From: Bacteroidales bacterium UBA3742
Lineage (GTDB): Bacteria; Bacteroidota; Bacteroidia; Bacteroidales; Paludibacteraceae
Reading direction: 5' to 3'
DNA: 14,374 bases
Assembly (NCBI GenBank): GCA_002371785.1
Contig: DFGU01000094.1
Location: 1-14,374, forward strand
A model generated the notes under the pieces. That model was not told the DNA's origin. It saw nothing but the letters and a program-made list of their open reading frames with translations, and ran no database searches. Positions 8,196 through 14,099 of the stretch are shown one piece after another. Position 1 is the stretch's first letter; every line of letters begins with the position of its first letter. A program made the position numbers and the translations under genes.

Positions 8196-8510
8196 TTAAA
8201 AAACAATCATACTCTGCGGCATAACGCGCAAGACGTACACTTTTTCTCCCTCGACAGTATATACAATCGTCATCTTCTTTCCAAAAGGGATTGTACGAAT
8301 TAAAATTCCGTACCTATAACTAAGGTTAAAATCAATTGCCGGTAGTTCAGCGTACTTCTCTAACCAATCCAAACGTTTATCTAAGTCCTCAAATCTACGC
8401 TTGGCGGTCAGAGGAGCATAGCAATCCTCCACAATAAATCTCTCCAATTCGGCCAAATCGGATTTTGCAGATTGCTTGAAGTCAATTATATATGGACCTC
8501 CTCCAATCAT
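8196..8510 (-). CDS. RelE/ParE-type toxin (104 aa)
   Basis: The length and strand order fit the RelE/ParE (plasmid stabilisation) toxin fold. There is an N-terminal beta strand (YIIDFKQSAKSDL), two helices with the amphipathic pattern LAELERFIVED and AKRRFEDLDKRLDWLEKY, and then three strands (YRYGILIRTIPFG, MTIVYTVEGEKV, VYVLRVMPQSM). The usual family feature of a Tyr/Arg pair before the second strand (SYRYG, residues 65-68) is present. Whether it cuts ribosome-bound mRNA (RelE) or targets gyrase (ParE) cannot be decided from sequence. The ATG overlaps the antitoxin stop as ATGA, so the two are translationally coupled and the start is well fixed. It is followed by repeat R1 and the terminator at 8030-8063. 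Confidence 0.8.
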   Translation of the reverse strand: MIGGGPYIIDFKQSAKSDLAELERFIVEDCYAPLTAKRRFEDLDKRLDWLEKYAELPAIDFNLSYRYGILIRTIPFGKKMTIVYTVEGEKVYVLRVMPQSMIVF

Positions 8511-8680
8511 TGTGCGTCCCTGATATCGTCTAATCCATAATGAGCACCCACTCTGTGAGCTAACTCATCCATAAATTCCTTACGGGAATAACTGGGCTGA
8601 GCTTTCCAGTTTGGATCAATAATCGGGCGCTCCATAATGTTGGAATCCCAATCGTACGATGTCTGTTTTACTGCTTCCAT
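8507..8680 (-). CDS. Antitoxin partner of the RelE/ParE toxin (57 aa)
   Basis: This short frame begins at the ATG at 8678-8680, 38 bp after the promoter's -7 box, and ends in a TGA overlapping the toxin ATG. The protein begins MEAVKQTSYDWDSNIMERPI and continues with an acidic/helical second half (SRKEFMDELAHRVGAHYGL, then DDIRD). Small size, position and coupling make it the antitoxin. I see no ribbon-helix-helix, AbrB or HTH signature, so its family is not assigned; the C-terminal helix is the likeliest toxin-neutralising segment. By analogy with type II systems it may repress its own promoter, but no clear operator palindrome is visible. Confidence 0.75.
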   Translation of the reverse strand: MEAVKQTSYDWDSNIMERPIIDPNWKAQPSYSRKEFMDELAHRVGAHYGLDDIRDAQ

Positions 8681-8717
8681 TATGATCAGTATAGTTACTA
8701 TTAAACTTTAGACGCTG

Positions 8718-8748
8718 CAAAATTACAAAAAAATGCTGAATCGTGCAA
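8718..8748 (-). promoter_or_regulatory. Promoter of the toxin-antitoxin operon
   Basis: On the minus strand TTGC (8745-8748) and TAATTTTG (8718-8725) are 19 bp apart. The predicted transcript starts near 8711, about 30 nt before the antitoxin ATG. Repeat R2 begins 38 bp upstream of the -33 element. Confidence 0.75.
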
Positions 8749-8785
8749 GCATTTTTGAGAAAAAATTGCTTATTCGGTTAAGAAA

Positions 8786-9198
8786 CCTGCGTTTTGCGTG
8801 TAACAAATTTACTCTCGCGACCATCTTGAATATCACGCCTTTTTCTGATATATGCAAGAGCGTTGAGTGTTTTTGTGATAAATCGTTGAGAGTTTTTGTG
8901 CAATTTTACACATTTTCGGCACTATATTTTGTGATTTTTACACATTTTTGGCACTTTCGCTATAATGATTCCGCTTGCTGGGATGAGCAAGCGGAAGAAA
9001 GTCCTTAAAGGGGGACGTTGTCGATGTCGAATCTGATTCGACGGAAAGGAAGAAAGAGAAGCGCGAGCCTGACGACTCGCGCACGAGATAAAGAAGAAGC
9101 AGGAACGTCGATTCTAGCGTTTTGTAGTGTTTGGGTGTAAAAAAGTCACTCTCAGGACCATCCGGAACGTCACAGGTTGGTGATTAATGCGTACCGGA
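8786..9198. repeat. Repeat R2: complete copy, U-core-U'
   Basis: This is the longest member of the repeat family and fills the 570-bp gap between the antitoxin and ATPase genes. U is at 8786-8838. The core (8839-9102) has two near-copies of a GTTGAG(T/A)GTTTTTGTG motif, two 20-bp copies of TTTTACACATTTTYGGCACT (8904-8923 and 8936-8955, period 32) and three hairpins: a 10-bp stem at 8969-8996, a 7-bp stem at 9026-9042 and a 7-bp stem at 9061-9082. U' is at 9103-9198. U and U' are diverged versions of one module (shared ACTCTC-nn-GACCATC and TCAC). The left 310 bp match R3; the right 146 bp match R1. R2 therefore looks ancestral-like, with R1 and R3 as partial copies. Confidence 0.9.
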
Positions 9199-9252
9199 CA
9201 TATGTAAAGAAGCTTGTTTTATTGGGCTTCCCTTATTGGGCTTTGATTATGG

Positions 9253-10458
9253 TTAATAGAGCAATCCGAACAACCATAATGGGATCTTATTGACATCTCC
9301 TATTAAGGTATTGTCAACTGCCAAGAAACTATTCTTGATGTTTCGTATTTGCTTAAAAGTCTTTGAGGGGCCGCCCACTTCTATAGTGTGTTGTCTATCT
9401 ATGAGGAAATCACCGCTCGGAGCCAACAGCACATCGATTCCGGATGCATGTATTTGGTTATAGAAGAAGGTCTCACGAATTGTTCCGATATTTGGCGAGG
9501 ACGCTAAGGAATACATCAAATTGGAGTTGCCAAGATATATCTTGTCTGGTTTACGAAGTGCGCCAATAGAGCGTGGCTGGCGGGAGAGTAACGCCAACAA
9601 GCCTGCTTTCTCGAGTGTATAAAGCATGCGTAGCCCTCCCTCACGATTCGTTTCTACAGCAGCGAATAGTTCGGTCATATTTGGAGTCAGAGGCACTGCC
9701 TCCGCAAGAACCATGAGTAGCCGCTTCGTCTTTTGGATAGTTGCATAATTAACTTCCTCCATAGCTGGCCAGTCGCGCTCAAGAACAGTCCATATCGTCT
9801 CTTGTAGGCGTTGTTCAAAGCCATCACCTTCTTCTTTATAGAACGGATAGCAACCATGATTGAGGTAACTTTCAAAAATCGGCTGGATTGTCAATTGTTC
9901 CGACACTTCAGAAGCAATATTGATAGAATTGGTCAGTATCTGGTCTAAAGTATAGGTAGGCAGAACAATCCCTTTCTCAACAGCAATGTACTCACGCAAA
10001 GACATGACTTGAAGCGTGTACAAGCGCAAACGGCGAGAGAGGTCACCAGCTTTCGCGTTGATTTGCAGCATGCTACTACCCGTAAAAACGATATGCAACT
10101 GTGGAAAATCATCATATATGTTTTTTATCTCTGTCTGCCAATTTAGATAATGGTGTATCTCATCCAAGAATAAATGTGTACCACCATGCAGATGATGATA
10201 TTCCGCTAAATCATATAGAGAATGTGTTTGAAACCAACCATGGTCGGCACTGGCATACAAGACTGTTTGTCGATTTGGGAAATGCTCTTTGATATGCTGT
10301 AAAACCAAAGTAGTCTTGCCGACCCCTCGGTATCCCCGAATGCCAATAAGACGATTATCCCAATTGATTTGGTCATATAAATACCGATGAAAGGTTGTTG
10401 TGGTCATTAGCAACCGATTGGCCATTGCTTGCCGCAAAACAGAAATGTCTTCTACCAT
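9253..10458 (-). CDS. AAA-family ATPase with C-terminal DUF4143 (401 aa)
   Basis: The N-terminal ~190 residues are an AAA_14-type P-loop domain: Walker A GYRGVGKT at 42-49, Walker B HLFLDE at 95-100, a sensor-like TGSS at 126-129, an SRR arginine pair at 141-143 and MSLREY at 152-157. The rest matches DUF4143, ending in a degenerate PD-(D/E)XK-like core with DFLID (350-354) and IEVGG (359-363), then FLAVDNT and the closing PLWLFGLLY. The usual catalytic lysine after the last acidic residue is replaced in this sub-type (EVGG instead of E-x-K), so nuclease activity is doubtful. Such ATPases are abundant and multicopy in Bacteroidales; their cellular role is poorly known. The ATG at 10458 lies 26 bp after the promoter -7 box. 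Repeats R2 (downstream) and R3 (upstream) flank the gene. Just past its stop is a small direct repeat of TTATTGGGCTT. Confidence 0.9.
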   Translation of the reverse strand: MVEDISVLRQAMANRLLMTTTTFHRYLYDQINWDNRLIGIRGYRGVGKTTLVLQHIKEHFPNRQTVLYASADHGWFQTHSLYDLAEYHHLHGGTHLFLDEIHHYLNWQTEIKNIYDDFPQLHIVFTGSSMLQINAKAGDLSRRLRLYTLQVMSLREYIAVEKGIVLPTYTLDQILTNSINIASEVSEQLTIQPIFESYLNHGCYPFYKEEGDGFEQRLQETIWTVLERDWPAMEEVNYATIQKTKRLLMVLAEAVPLTPNMTELFAAVETNREGGLRMLYTLEKAGLLALLSRQPRSIGALRKPDKIYLGNSNLMYSLASSPNIGTIRETFFYNQIHASGIDVLLAPSGDFLIDRQHTIEVGGPSKTFKQIRNIKNSFLAVDNTLIGDVNKIPLWLFGLLY

Positions 10459-10483
10459 GGTTTCTTATTATTAAAAATCGCTG

Positions 10484-10514
10484 CAAAGATACTGCTTTTT
10501 TTTGATATACGCAA
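10484..10514 (-). promoter_or_regulatory. Promoter of the DUF4143 ATPase
   Basis: On the minus strand TTGC (10511-10514) and TATCTTTG (10484-10491) are 19 bp apart. The spacer (GTATATCAAAAAAAAGCAG) closely resembles a promoter-like segment inside repeats R2 and R3. The predicted leader is about 20 nt and A/T-rich. Confidence 0.75.
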
Positions 10515-10582
10515 GGGTTTTGTGCAAAAATCGCCGCTCCAGCGGTGTTTTTCTCTATTTTTTCACCGCCACGACGTCGATT

Positions 10583-10890
10583 CCTGCGTTTTTGTAACAA
10601 ATTTACTCTCGCGACCATCTCGAACATCACGCCTTTTTCTGATATATGCAAGAGCGTTGAGTGTTTTTGTGTAATTTTGTTGAGTGTTTTTGTGCAATTT
10701 TACACATTTTCGGCACTATATTTTGTGATTTTTACACATTTTTGGCACTTACGCCATAATAATTCCGCTTGCGGGGATGAGCAAGCGGAAGAAAGTCCTT
10801 AAAGGGGGCGTAATCTATGTCGAATCTGATTCGACGGAAAGGAAGAAAGAGAAACGCGAGACTGACGACTCGCGCACGGAGCAAAGAAGA
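10583..10890. repeat. Repeat R3: U + core, lacking U'
   Basis: This copy matches R2 8786-9099 almost throughout, including the two 20-bp motifs (10698-10717 and 10730-10749, again 32 bp apart) and all three hairpins (10763-10790, 10819-10835, 10854-10875). Its tandem GTTGAGTGTTTTTGTG motifs are more regular than in R2. It ends about 2 bp from the stop codon of the truncated ATPase (10893-10895), so the U' module is absent and the repeat edge coincides with a gene end. It fills the gap between the ATPase genes, and nothing else in that gap is recognisable as a gene. Confidence 0.9.
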
Positions 10891-10892
10891 AT

Positions 10893-11588
10893 CTACAATA
10901 ATCCTGTCATATAAACCGGAACCATCAGCACCTCTCCATCTTTCCGCAAGTCTTTGGTATAAAGCAAATAACGATTTCCTACACGTGCAGAATATTTCTT
11001 GCAGAACTCATCCAATGACGCATGAGACTTATGACTGGATGATTTAGATTCTATCGGACATATTTTTGTTCCTCTTGAAAGCAAGAAATCAATCTCATAG
11101 TTGTGTTTGTCATCCTTTGGCCATGTATGATAATATAGTGCATTTCCAGCAGCTCGCAACATCTGTGCCACAAGGTTCTCATATACATAGCCAAGATTAG
11201 CCGGCAATTTGTCTGCTAATAACTTGCTGTACAACTCATTTTCCGTAAAACGCTTATCCCAGAAAGCAAGCGTAACCATCAAGCCTGTGTCTCCAACATA
11301 TAACTTGAAGCGGCTTCTATCTTCGGTCAAAGGCAATCCCACTTGCGGGTCAGTAACCTGATAGCAGAAGTTGACCGTTTTGCTTTCCTCTAAAGCAATT
11401 AGCATATCTTCAATTTTGTCAGACGGCAAGCCCTTGATGACAGAGGTCGGATGAAAACGCGATACACTGCGCGCCAACATTGACGGAATAGCTTTGAATA
11501 ATTTTCCAATCTTTCCGTTTTTATCAATCTTTCGGAAATCCTCAATATATAGTTCGATTATCTTGCGTTTGATGGTATCCACTGCACG
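10893..11588 (-). pseudogene. N-terminally deleted DUF4143 ATPase
   Basis: The frame encodes only the C-terminal half of a DUF4143 ATPase. Homology starts at about AVDTIKRKIIELYIEDFRKI (codon at 11585), which in full-length members lies after the AAA domain. It includes RFKLYVGDTGLMV, NLGYVYENLVAQML and a PD-(D/E)XK-like end with YEIDFLLSRG and PIESKSSS, so E-x-D and E-x-K residues are kept. The P-loop and Walker B are gone. The frame stays open upstream to 11660, but there it overlaps the promoter at 11630-11660 and has no ATG; the first internal ATG is at 11478-11480. It is either a pseudogene or a short protein started at a TTG/GTG codon near 11588. It is a different sub-type from the ATPase at 9253-10458, so it is not a recent duplicate of it. 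Confidence 0.8.
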
Positions 11589-11629
11589 CAAGTTCTTTGT
11601 AATAACAATGTGTACTCTAAAATCTGCCG

Positions 11630-11660
11630 CAAAGGTAGTAAAAATAAGCGAATTATGCAA
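11630..11660 (-). promoter_or_regulatory. Promoter fused to the truncated ATPase
   Basis: On the minus strand TTGC (11657-11660) and TACCTTTG (11630-11637) are 19 bp apart. Only about 40 bp separate it from the surviving DUF4143 codons, with no ATG between. The deletion therefore seems to have removed the start codon and AAA domain but kept the promoter. Confidence 0.7.
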
Positions 11661-11677
11661 ATTTTATTTAAAAAAAA

Positions 11678-11770
11678 TATATCAAACCCCTAAATTTTAT
11701 ATCCAGAAATTATATCATTCCCCTAAAATTCGTTTTCAAAAACACTATCATTCCCGCATATACTATGAAA
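11678..11770. repeat. 33-bp tandem repeat upstream of the truncated ATPase
   Basis: Three units start at 11678, 11711 and 11744 with an exact 33-bp offset. Each carries TATCA followed by (A/T)(A/T)CCCC or TTCCCG. Units 1 and 2 are closest and unit 3 is diverged. They lie directly upstream of the promoter at 11630-11660 and end at the terminator of the next operon. The length is similar to the 32-bp period upstream of the other ATPase, but the motif differs. Confidence 0.65.
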
Positions 11771-11805
11771 CAAAAAATCCGCCTGCTGGATTGAGCAAGC
11801 GGATT
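11771..11805 (-). terminator. Intrinsic terminator of the right-hand operon
   Basis: The sequence AATCCGC-C-TGCT pairs with AGCA-A-GCGGATT (11776-11805): an 11-pair stem with one mismatch, followed on the minus strand by six T. It lies 24 bp after the stop of the 161-residue protein. The stem resembles the 10-bp hairpin in R2 and R3 (CCGCTTGC...GCAAGCGG), so hairpins of this kind may be shared terminators in the genome. Confidence 0.85.
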
Positions 11806-11828
11806 GTGAAATAAAAAGCTAGGAATTA

Positions 11829-12314
11829 TTATCCTTTGCGGTGTTTCTTGCCTTTCGGTTTTTCAGGCATGGGAAGTTGTTTGCAATAAATAAACACTTT
11901 TTTGCCTCCGTGCGTGAAAGTAGATAGAACTTGCATTGTTTGTACATATCCCATAGAGCGGGATTCGATAAAGTCCTCAATCTCCTCATAGGAATACCCC
12001 CGAGAATTTTCTCGCGTATGAATAATGGTATTTTGCATACTAAGTTCGCCATTCAGGTACTTATTTGCATAACTCAGACCTTTGACTTCGGCTTTGCGGT
12101 TGGTGACATAATCGTCGTTACCCGGCCTTTCTGCTACTACGGTTATGAGATAGCAGTTATCCACATTCTCCACAACACGCGCCCCCTCAAAAGGCTCGTT
12201 CATATACATACGTTGTACGTACTGCCCCAAATCATTGAGGTCGGAGTTGTACGATTGTGCTGATGCTATCATCGCTATCGCGGTAATAGCACAAAATAAG
12301 AATAGTTTTTTCAT
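11829..12314 (-). CDS. Small secreted protein, LPP20/FlgT-like pattern (161 aa)
   Basis: A signal peptide covers residues 1-19 (MKKLFLFCAITAIAMIASA). The mature part shows a strand with CYLITVVAERP, a helix starting NRKAEVKGLSYANKYLNG, a second helical stretch EEIEDFIESRSMGYV, and a final strand GGKKVFIYCKQL. This order resembles the FlgT-N/LPP20 type domain seen more clearly in the 394-residue protein of the same operon, but the similarity is weak. The C-terminus is basic (PKGKKHRKG). It is the last gene before the terminator at 11771-11805, and its ATG overlaps the stop of the preceding gene as ATGA, which fixes the start. It is probably periplasmic or surface-exposed. Function is unknown. 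Confidence 0.75.
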   Translation of the reverse strand: MKKLFLFCAITAIAMIASAQSYNSDLNDLGQYVQRMYMNEPFEGARVVENVDNCYLITVVAERPGNDDYVTNRKAEVKGLSYANKYLNGELSMQNTIIHTRENSRGYSYEEIEDFIESRSMGYVQTMQVLSTFTHGGKKVFIYCKQLPMPEKPKGKKHRKG

Positions 12315-12787
12315 ATAGTTAATAATTTATAATTTGTTGATATTGTTGTGCCGGAAGCCTCTCCATTTACAGGCATAACATCAGCATCAAGATCTTTTTG
12401 AGAGGTAACTTGGCCCGATTTTAGGTCTTCCCATGCTTGGCAGATGTCTAGATATAAGTCTTTACACCCTATTATACAATTAAATAAATCGTTCTCGCCT
12501 GGAACTAAAACAGCTCCAGGTTTTAACAATAGCGCATGAGCCATACCACAGCGTAATATACTATATGAATCGGAGACACTTTGATACTTCTGTAATGAGG
12601 GATATTCCTTCAATGCATTTGTAAAATCTGTTTTACTATCTCCGCCTTGTTGCCAGTCTTTAGAAGTAAGACATTTTCCTAACACTTCTATAAAGATTGC
12701 ATTCAAAGCAAATGCATGATATGGGTGGTTATTAACAATATCTTCCATCCCATTTAAAATTTCAGTAAAATGCTCCTTTGCTGTCAT
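12311..12787 (-). CDS. Cytosolic helical protein with RX4H (HEPN-like) motif (158 aa)
   Basis: There is no signal peptide and the predicted structure is largely helical. Residues 79-84 read RCGMAH, an R-x4-H motif with the hydrophobic surroundings (SILRCGMAHALLL) typical of HEPN-type domains, where this motif forms the RNase or nucleotide-binding site. The whole protein length (about 120 residues before a polar tail) also suits a single HEPN domain, but I cannot assign a family. The ~35-residue tail is polar and probably disordered. The gene begins 66 bp after the 394-residue protein and overlaps the next gene by ATGA, so it is translationally coupled to a secreted protein, an odd pairing for a cytosolic protein. 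A non-enzymatic helical bundle is an equally possible reading. Confidence 0.7.
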   Translation of the reverse strand: MTAKEHFTEILNGMEDIVNNHPYHAFALNAIFIEVLGKCLTSKDWQQGGDSKTDFTNALKEYPSLQKYQSVSDSYSILRCGMAHALLLKPGAVLVPGENDLFNCIIGCKDLYLDICQAWEDLKSGQVTSQKDLDADVMPVNGEASGTTISTNYKLLTI

Positions 12788-12853
12788 AATACTCTAATTA
12801 ACTACCACTTAACGTTTACGATATTTATTTTCGTTATTTTGTGATTTGTTTTC

Positions 12854-14038
12854 CTATATTCGGACTTCAAAACCATTTATATTATTAATATCACCTTTGG
12901 CTACAATTATTTCACCCACAAATGATACTACAATTTGCGGTTTCCTATTTTTTGCTTTTTGCTTTTTCCCTTTATCTTTTCCTAATAATTTAAACTTTCT
13001 CCAGTTAGCAATCTTAATAATATTCTCCTTATTTTGAAATAATGCAGCAACATGAGGTGCTCTAAAGTTTATTTCAGACTCTCCAGGTATGACAGAATAT
13101 GTTCTTTCGTCATAATAGCTCGAACTGTAATATTGTCCTTGAAATTTCACATTCTGTTTAATGTTCTGATACGTCGAATAGATACTCATGTTCCTTACTT
13201 GTGTATTTAATATGTCTACCAATCTATTGCAAGGAAATGGTGAACGTAAATAAAATGTTGAATATGTATTTTCTGTTTCTCGACCTTCTACCATATAACG
13301 AGCACTTCCCGTCCCATGCCAACCACTTGGGCCAAGAAATGATACTAATTCAAAAGAGTAATATTTGCTATTTGTTTTATCGTATGATTGACGTTCGCTA
13401 TCTGATAATTCTATAGATTTCAATGTCTCATAAAATACCTCGTAAAAGTTCTCACTTATTTCAGTGGACATAAAAGATACACTAATGGGTATAGCATAAC
13501 TATTATTTCTGCTTTCATGAGGTTCTCCTGTTATGTTTAGTTTAACGTCAAACATATGCTCAGATAAAACATCAAGTTGGATAAAAAGATTCTCTATGAC
13601 TTTTTGTTCATTAATTCTATTTAACTCGCGTAATTTCATGTTTTGCGCAAAAGTATTTCCTGCAAACTCACAAGAGGATCCATGAGATTTTGCAAACGTA
13701 GTTAATTTTTTTAATGAAACGACAGCTTGAAGCGAAACATTCCAAGTTCTCCCATTATTCGTTTGGACTACACCTAGTTCTTTATATGATCGAATATTGC
13801 CGCTAGAAATAGAAATAATTTCATCTTTTGTTATTTTGTCATTGACAAGAGATGTATTAGCTGAAACGAATGCTCCAAAAGCTTGTTCAATAGCACTTCG
13901 CAATGCTTGATTGACAGCCTGTTCTTTTGAAGCTCCTGTACCAATTGTAGTTAATGTAACTTCATTCAGCTCGCTTTCCTTAGCGAAAGTAGTTGCGGCA
14001 AATAATATTGCGGCAACGATAGATAATAACTTTTTCAT
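12854..14038 (-). CDS. Secreted protein with FlgT/LPP20-like N-terminal domain (394 aa)
   Basis: A signal peptide covers residues 1-19 (ending TTFA). Residues ~27-115 contain GTGASKEQAVNQALRSAIEQ, AFGAFVSA, ISSGNIRSYKELGVV and WNVSLQAVVSLKKL. This order (repeat-Ala helix, AFG-x-FV, G-x-I, W-V-V strand) is that of the FlgT N-terminal/LPP20 type domain found in many envelope proteins. Residues ~150-330 are beta-rich and unrecognised. Near 340-372 is a basic segment (KLLGKDKGKKQKAKNRKPQ) that could contact a negatively charged partner or nucleic acid. No flagellar gene is present, so the FlgT name is structural only. The codon and base composition is A+T-rich, unlike the left operon. It starts 61 bp after the upstream FISUMP-like gene and is probably cotranscribed with it. 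Confidence 0.8.
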   Translation of the reverse strand: MKKLLSIVAAILFAATTFAKESELNEVTLTTIGTGASKEQAVNQALRSAIEQAFGAFVSANTSLVNDKITKDEIISISSGNIRSYKELGVVQTNNGRTWNVSLQAVVSLKKLTTFAKSHGSSCEFAGNTFAQNMKLRELNRINEQKVIENLFIQLDVLSEHMFDVKLNITGEPHESRNNSYAIPISVSFMSTEISENFYEVFYETLKSIELSDSERQSYDKTNSKYYSFELVSFLGPSGWHGTGSARYMVEGRETENTYSTFYLRSPFPCNRLVDILNTQVRNMSIYSTYQNIKQNVKFQGQYYSSSYYDERTYSVIPGESEINFRAPHVAALFQNKENIIKIANWRKFKLLGKDKGKKQKAKNRKPQIVVSFVGEIIVAKGDINNINGFEVRI

Positions 14039-14099
14039 AAATTATTTAATTTCATATTTGGTATCTGTTTTGCATCTTCAAGAAGATAGATACCTTCCT

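Noticed and set aside
7949..8206. Minus-strand frame over R1 containing VTFRMVLRV, similar to VMFEMVARV in the frame at 10373-10651
   Set aside because: The U and U' modules can be read in the same frame with a 9-nt in-frame indel, which is tempting. However, differences fall in all codon positions, one R2 copy is interrupted by TAG, and the frames extend into promoters. A DNA-level element is simpler.
8733..9008. Plus-strand open frame over R2 with a matching one over R3 (10545-10802), sharing DEQAEESP at the end
   Set aside because: Both lie on the repeat, and their similarity follows from DNA-level identity. Changes are not concentrated in third positions and hydrophobic low-complexity residues dominate. 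I read them as chance frames across a repeat.
8786..9198. tRNA, rRNA, tmRNA, RNase P or group II intron remnant in the repeat core
   Set aside because: A short AGAAAGTCC string recalls RNase P but nothing else fits. No cloverleaf, no intron domain V hairpin and no reverse transcriptase were found.
8034..10890. Composite transposon or insertion sequences
   Set aside because: No transposase gene, no terminal inverted repeats and no target-site duplications are visible. All repeats are in one orientation.
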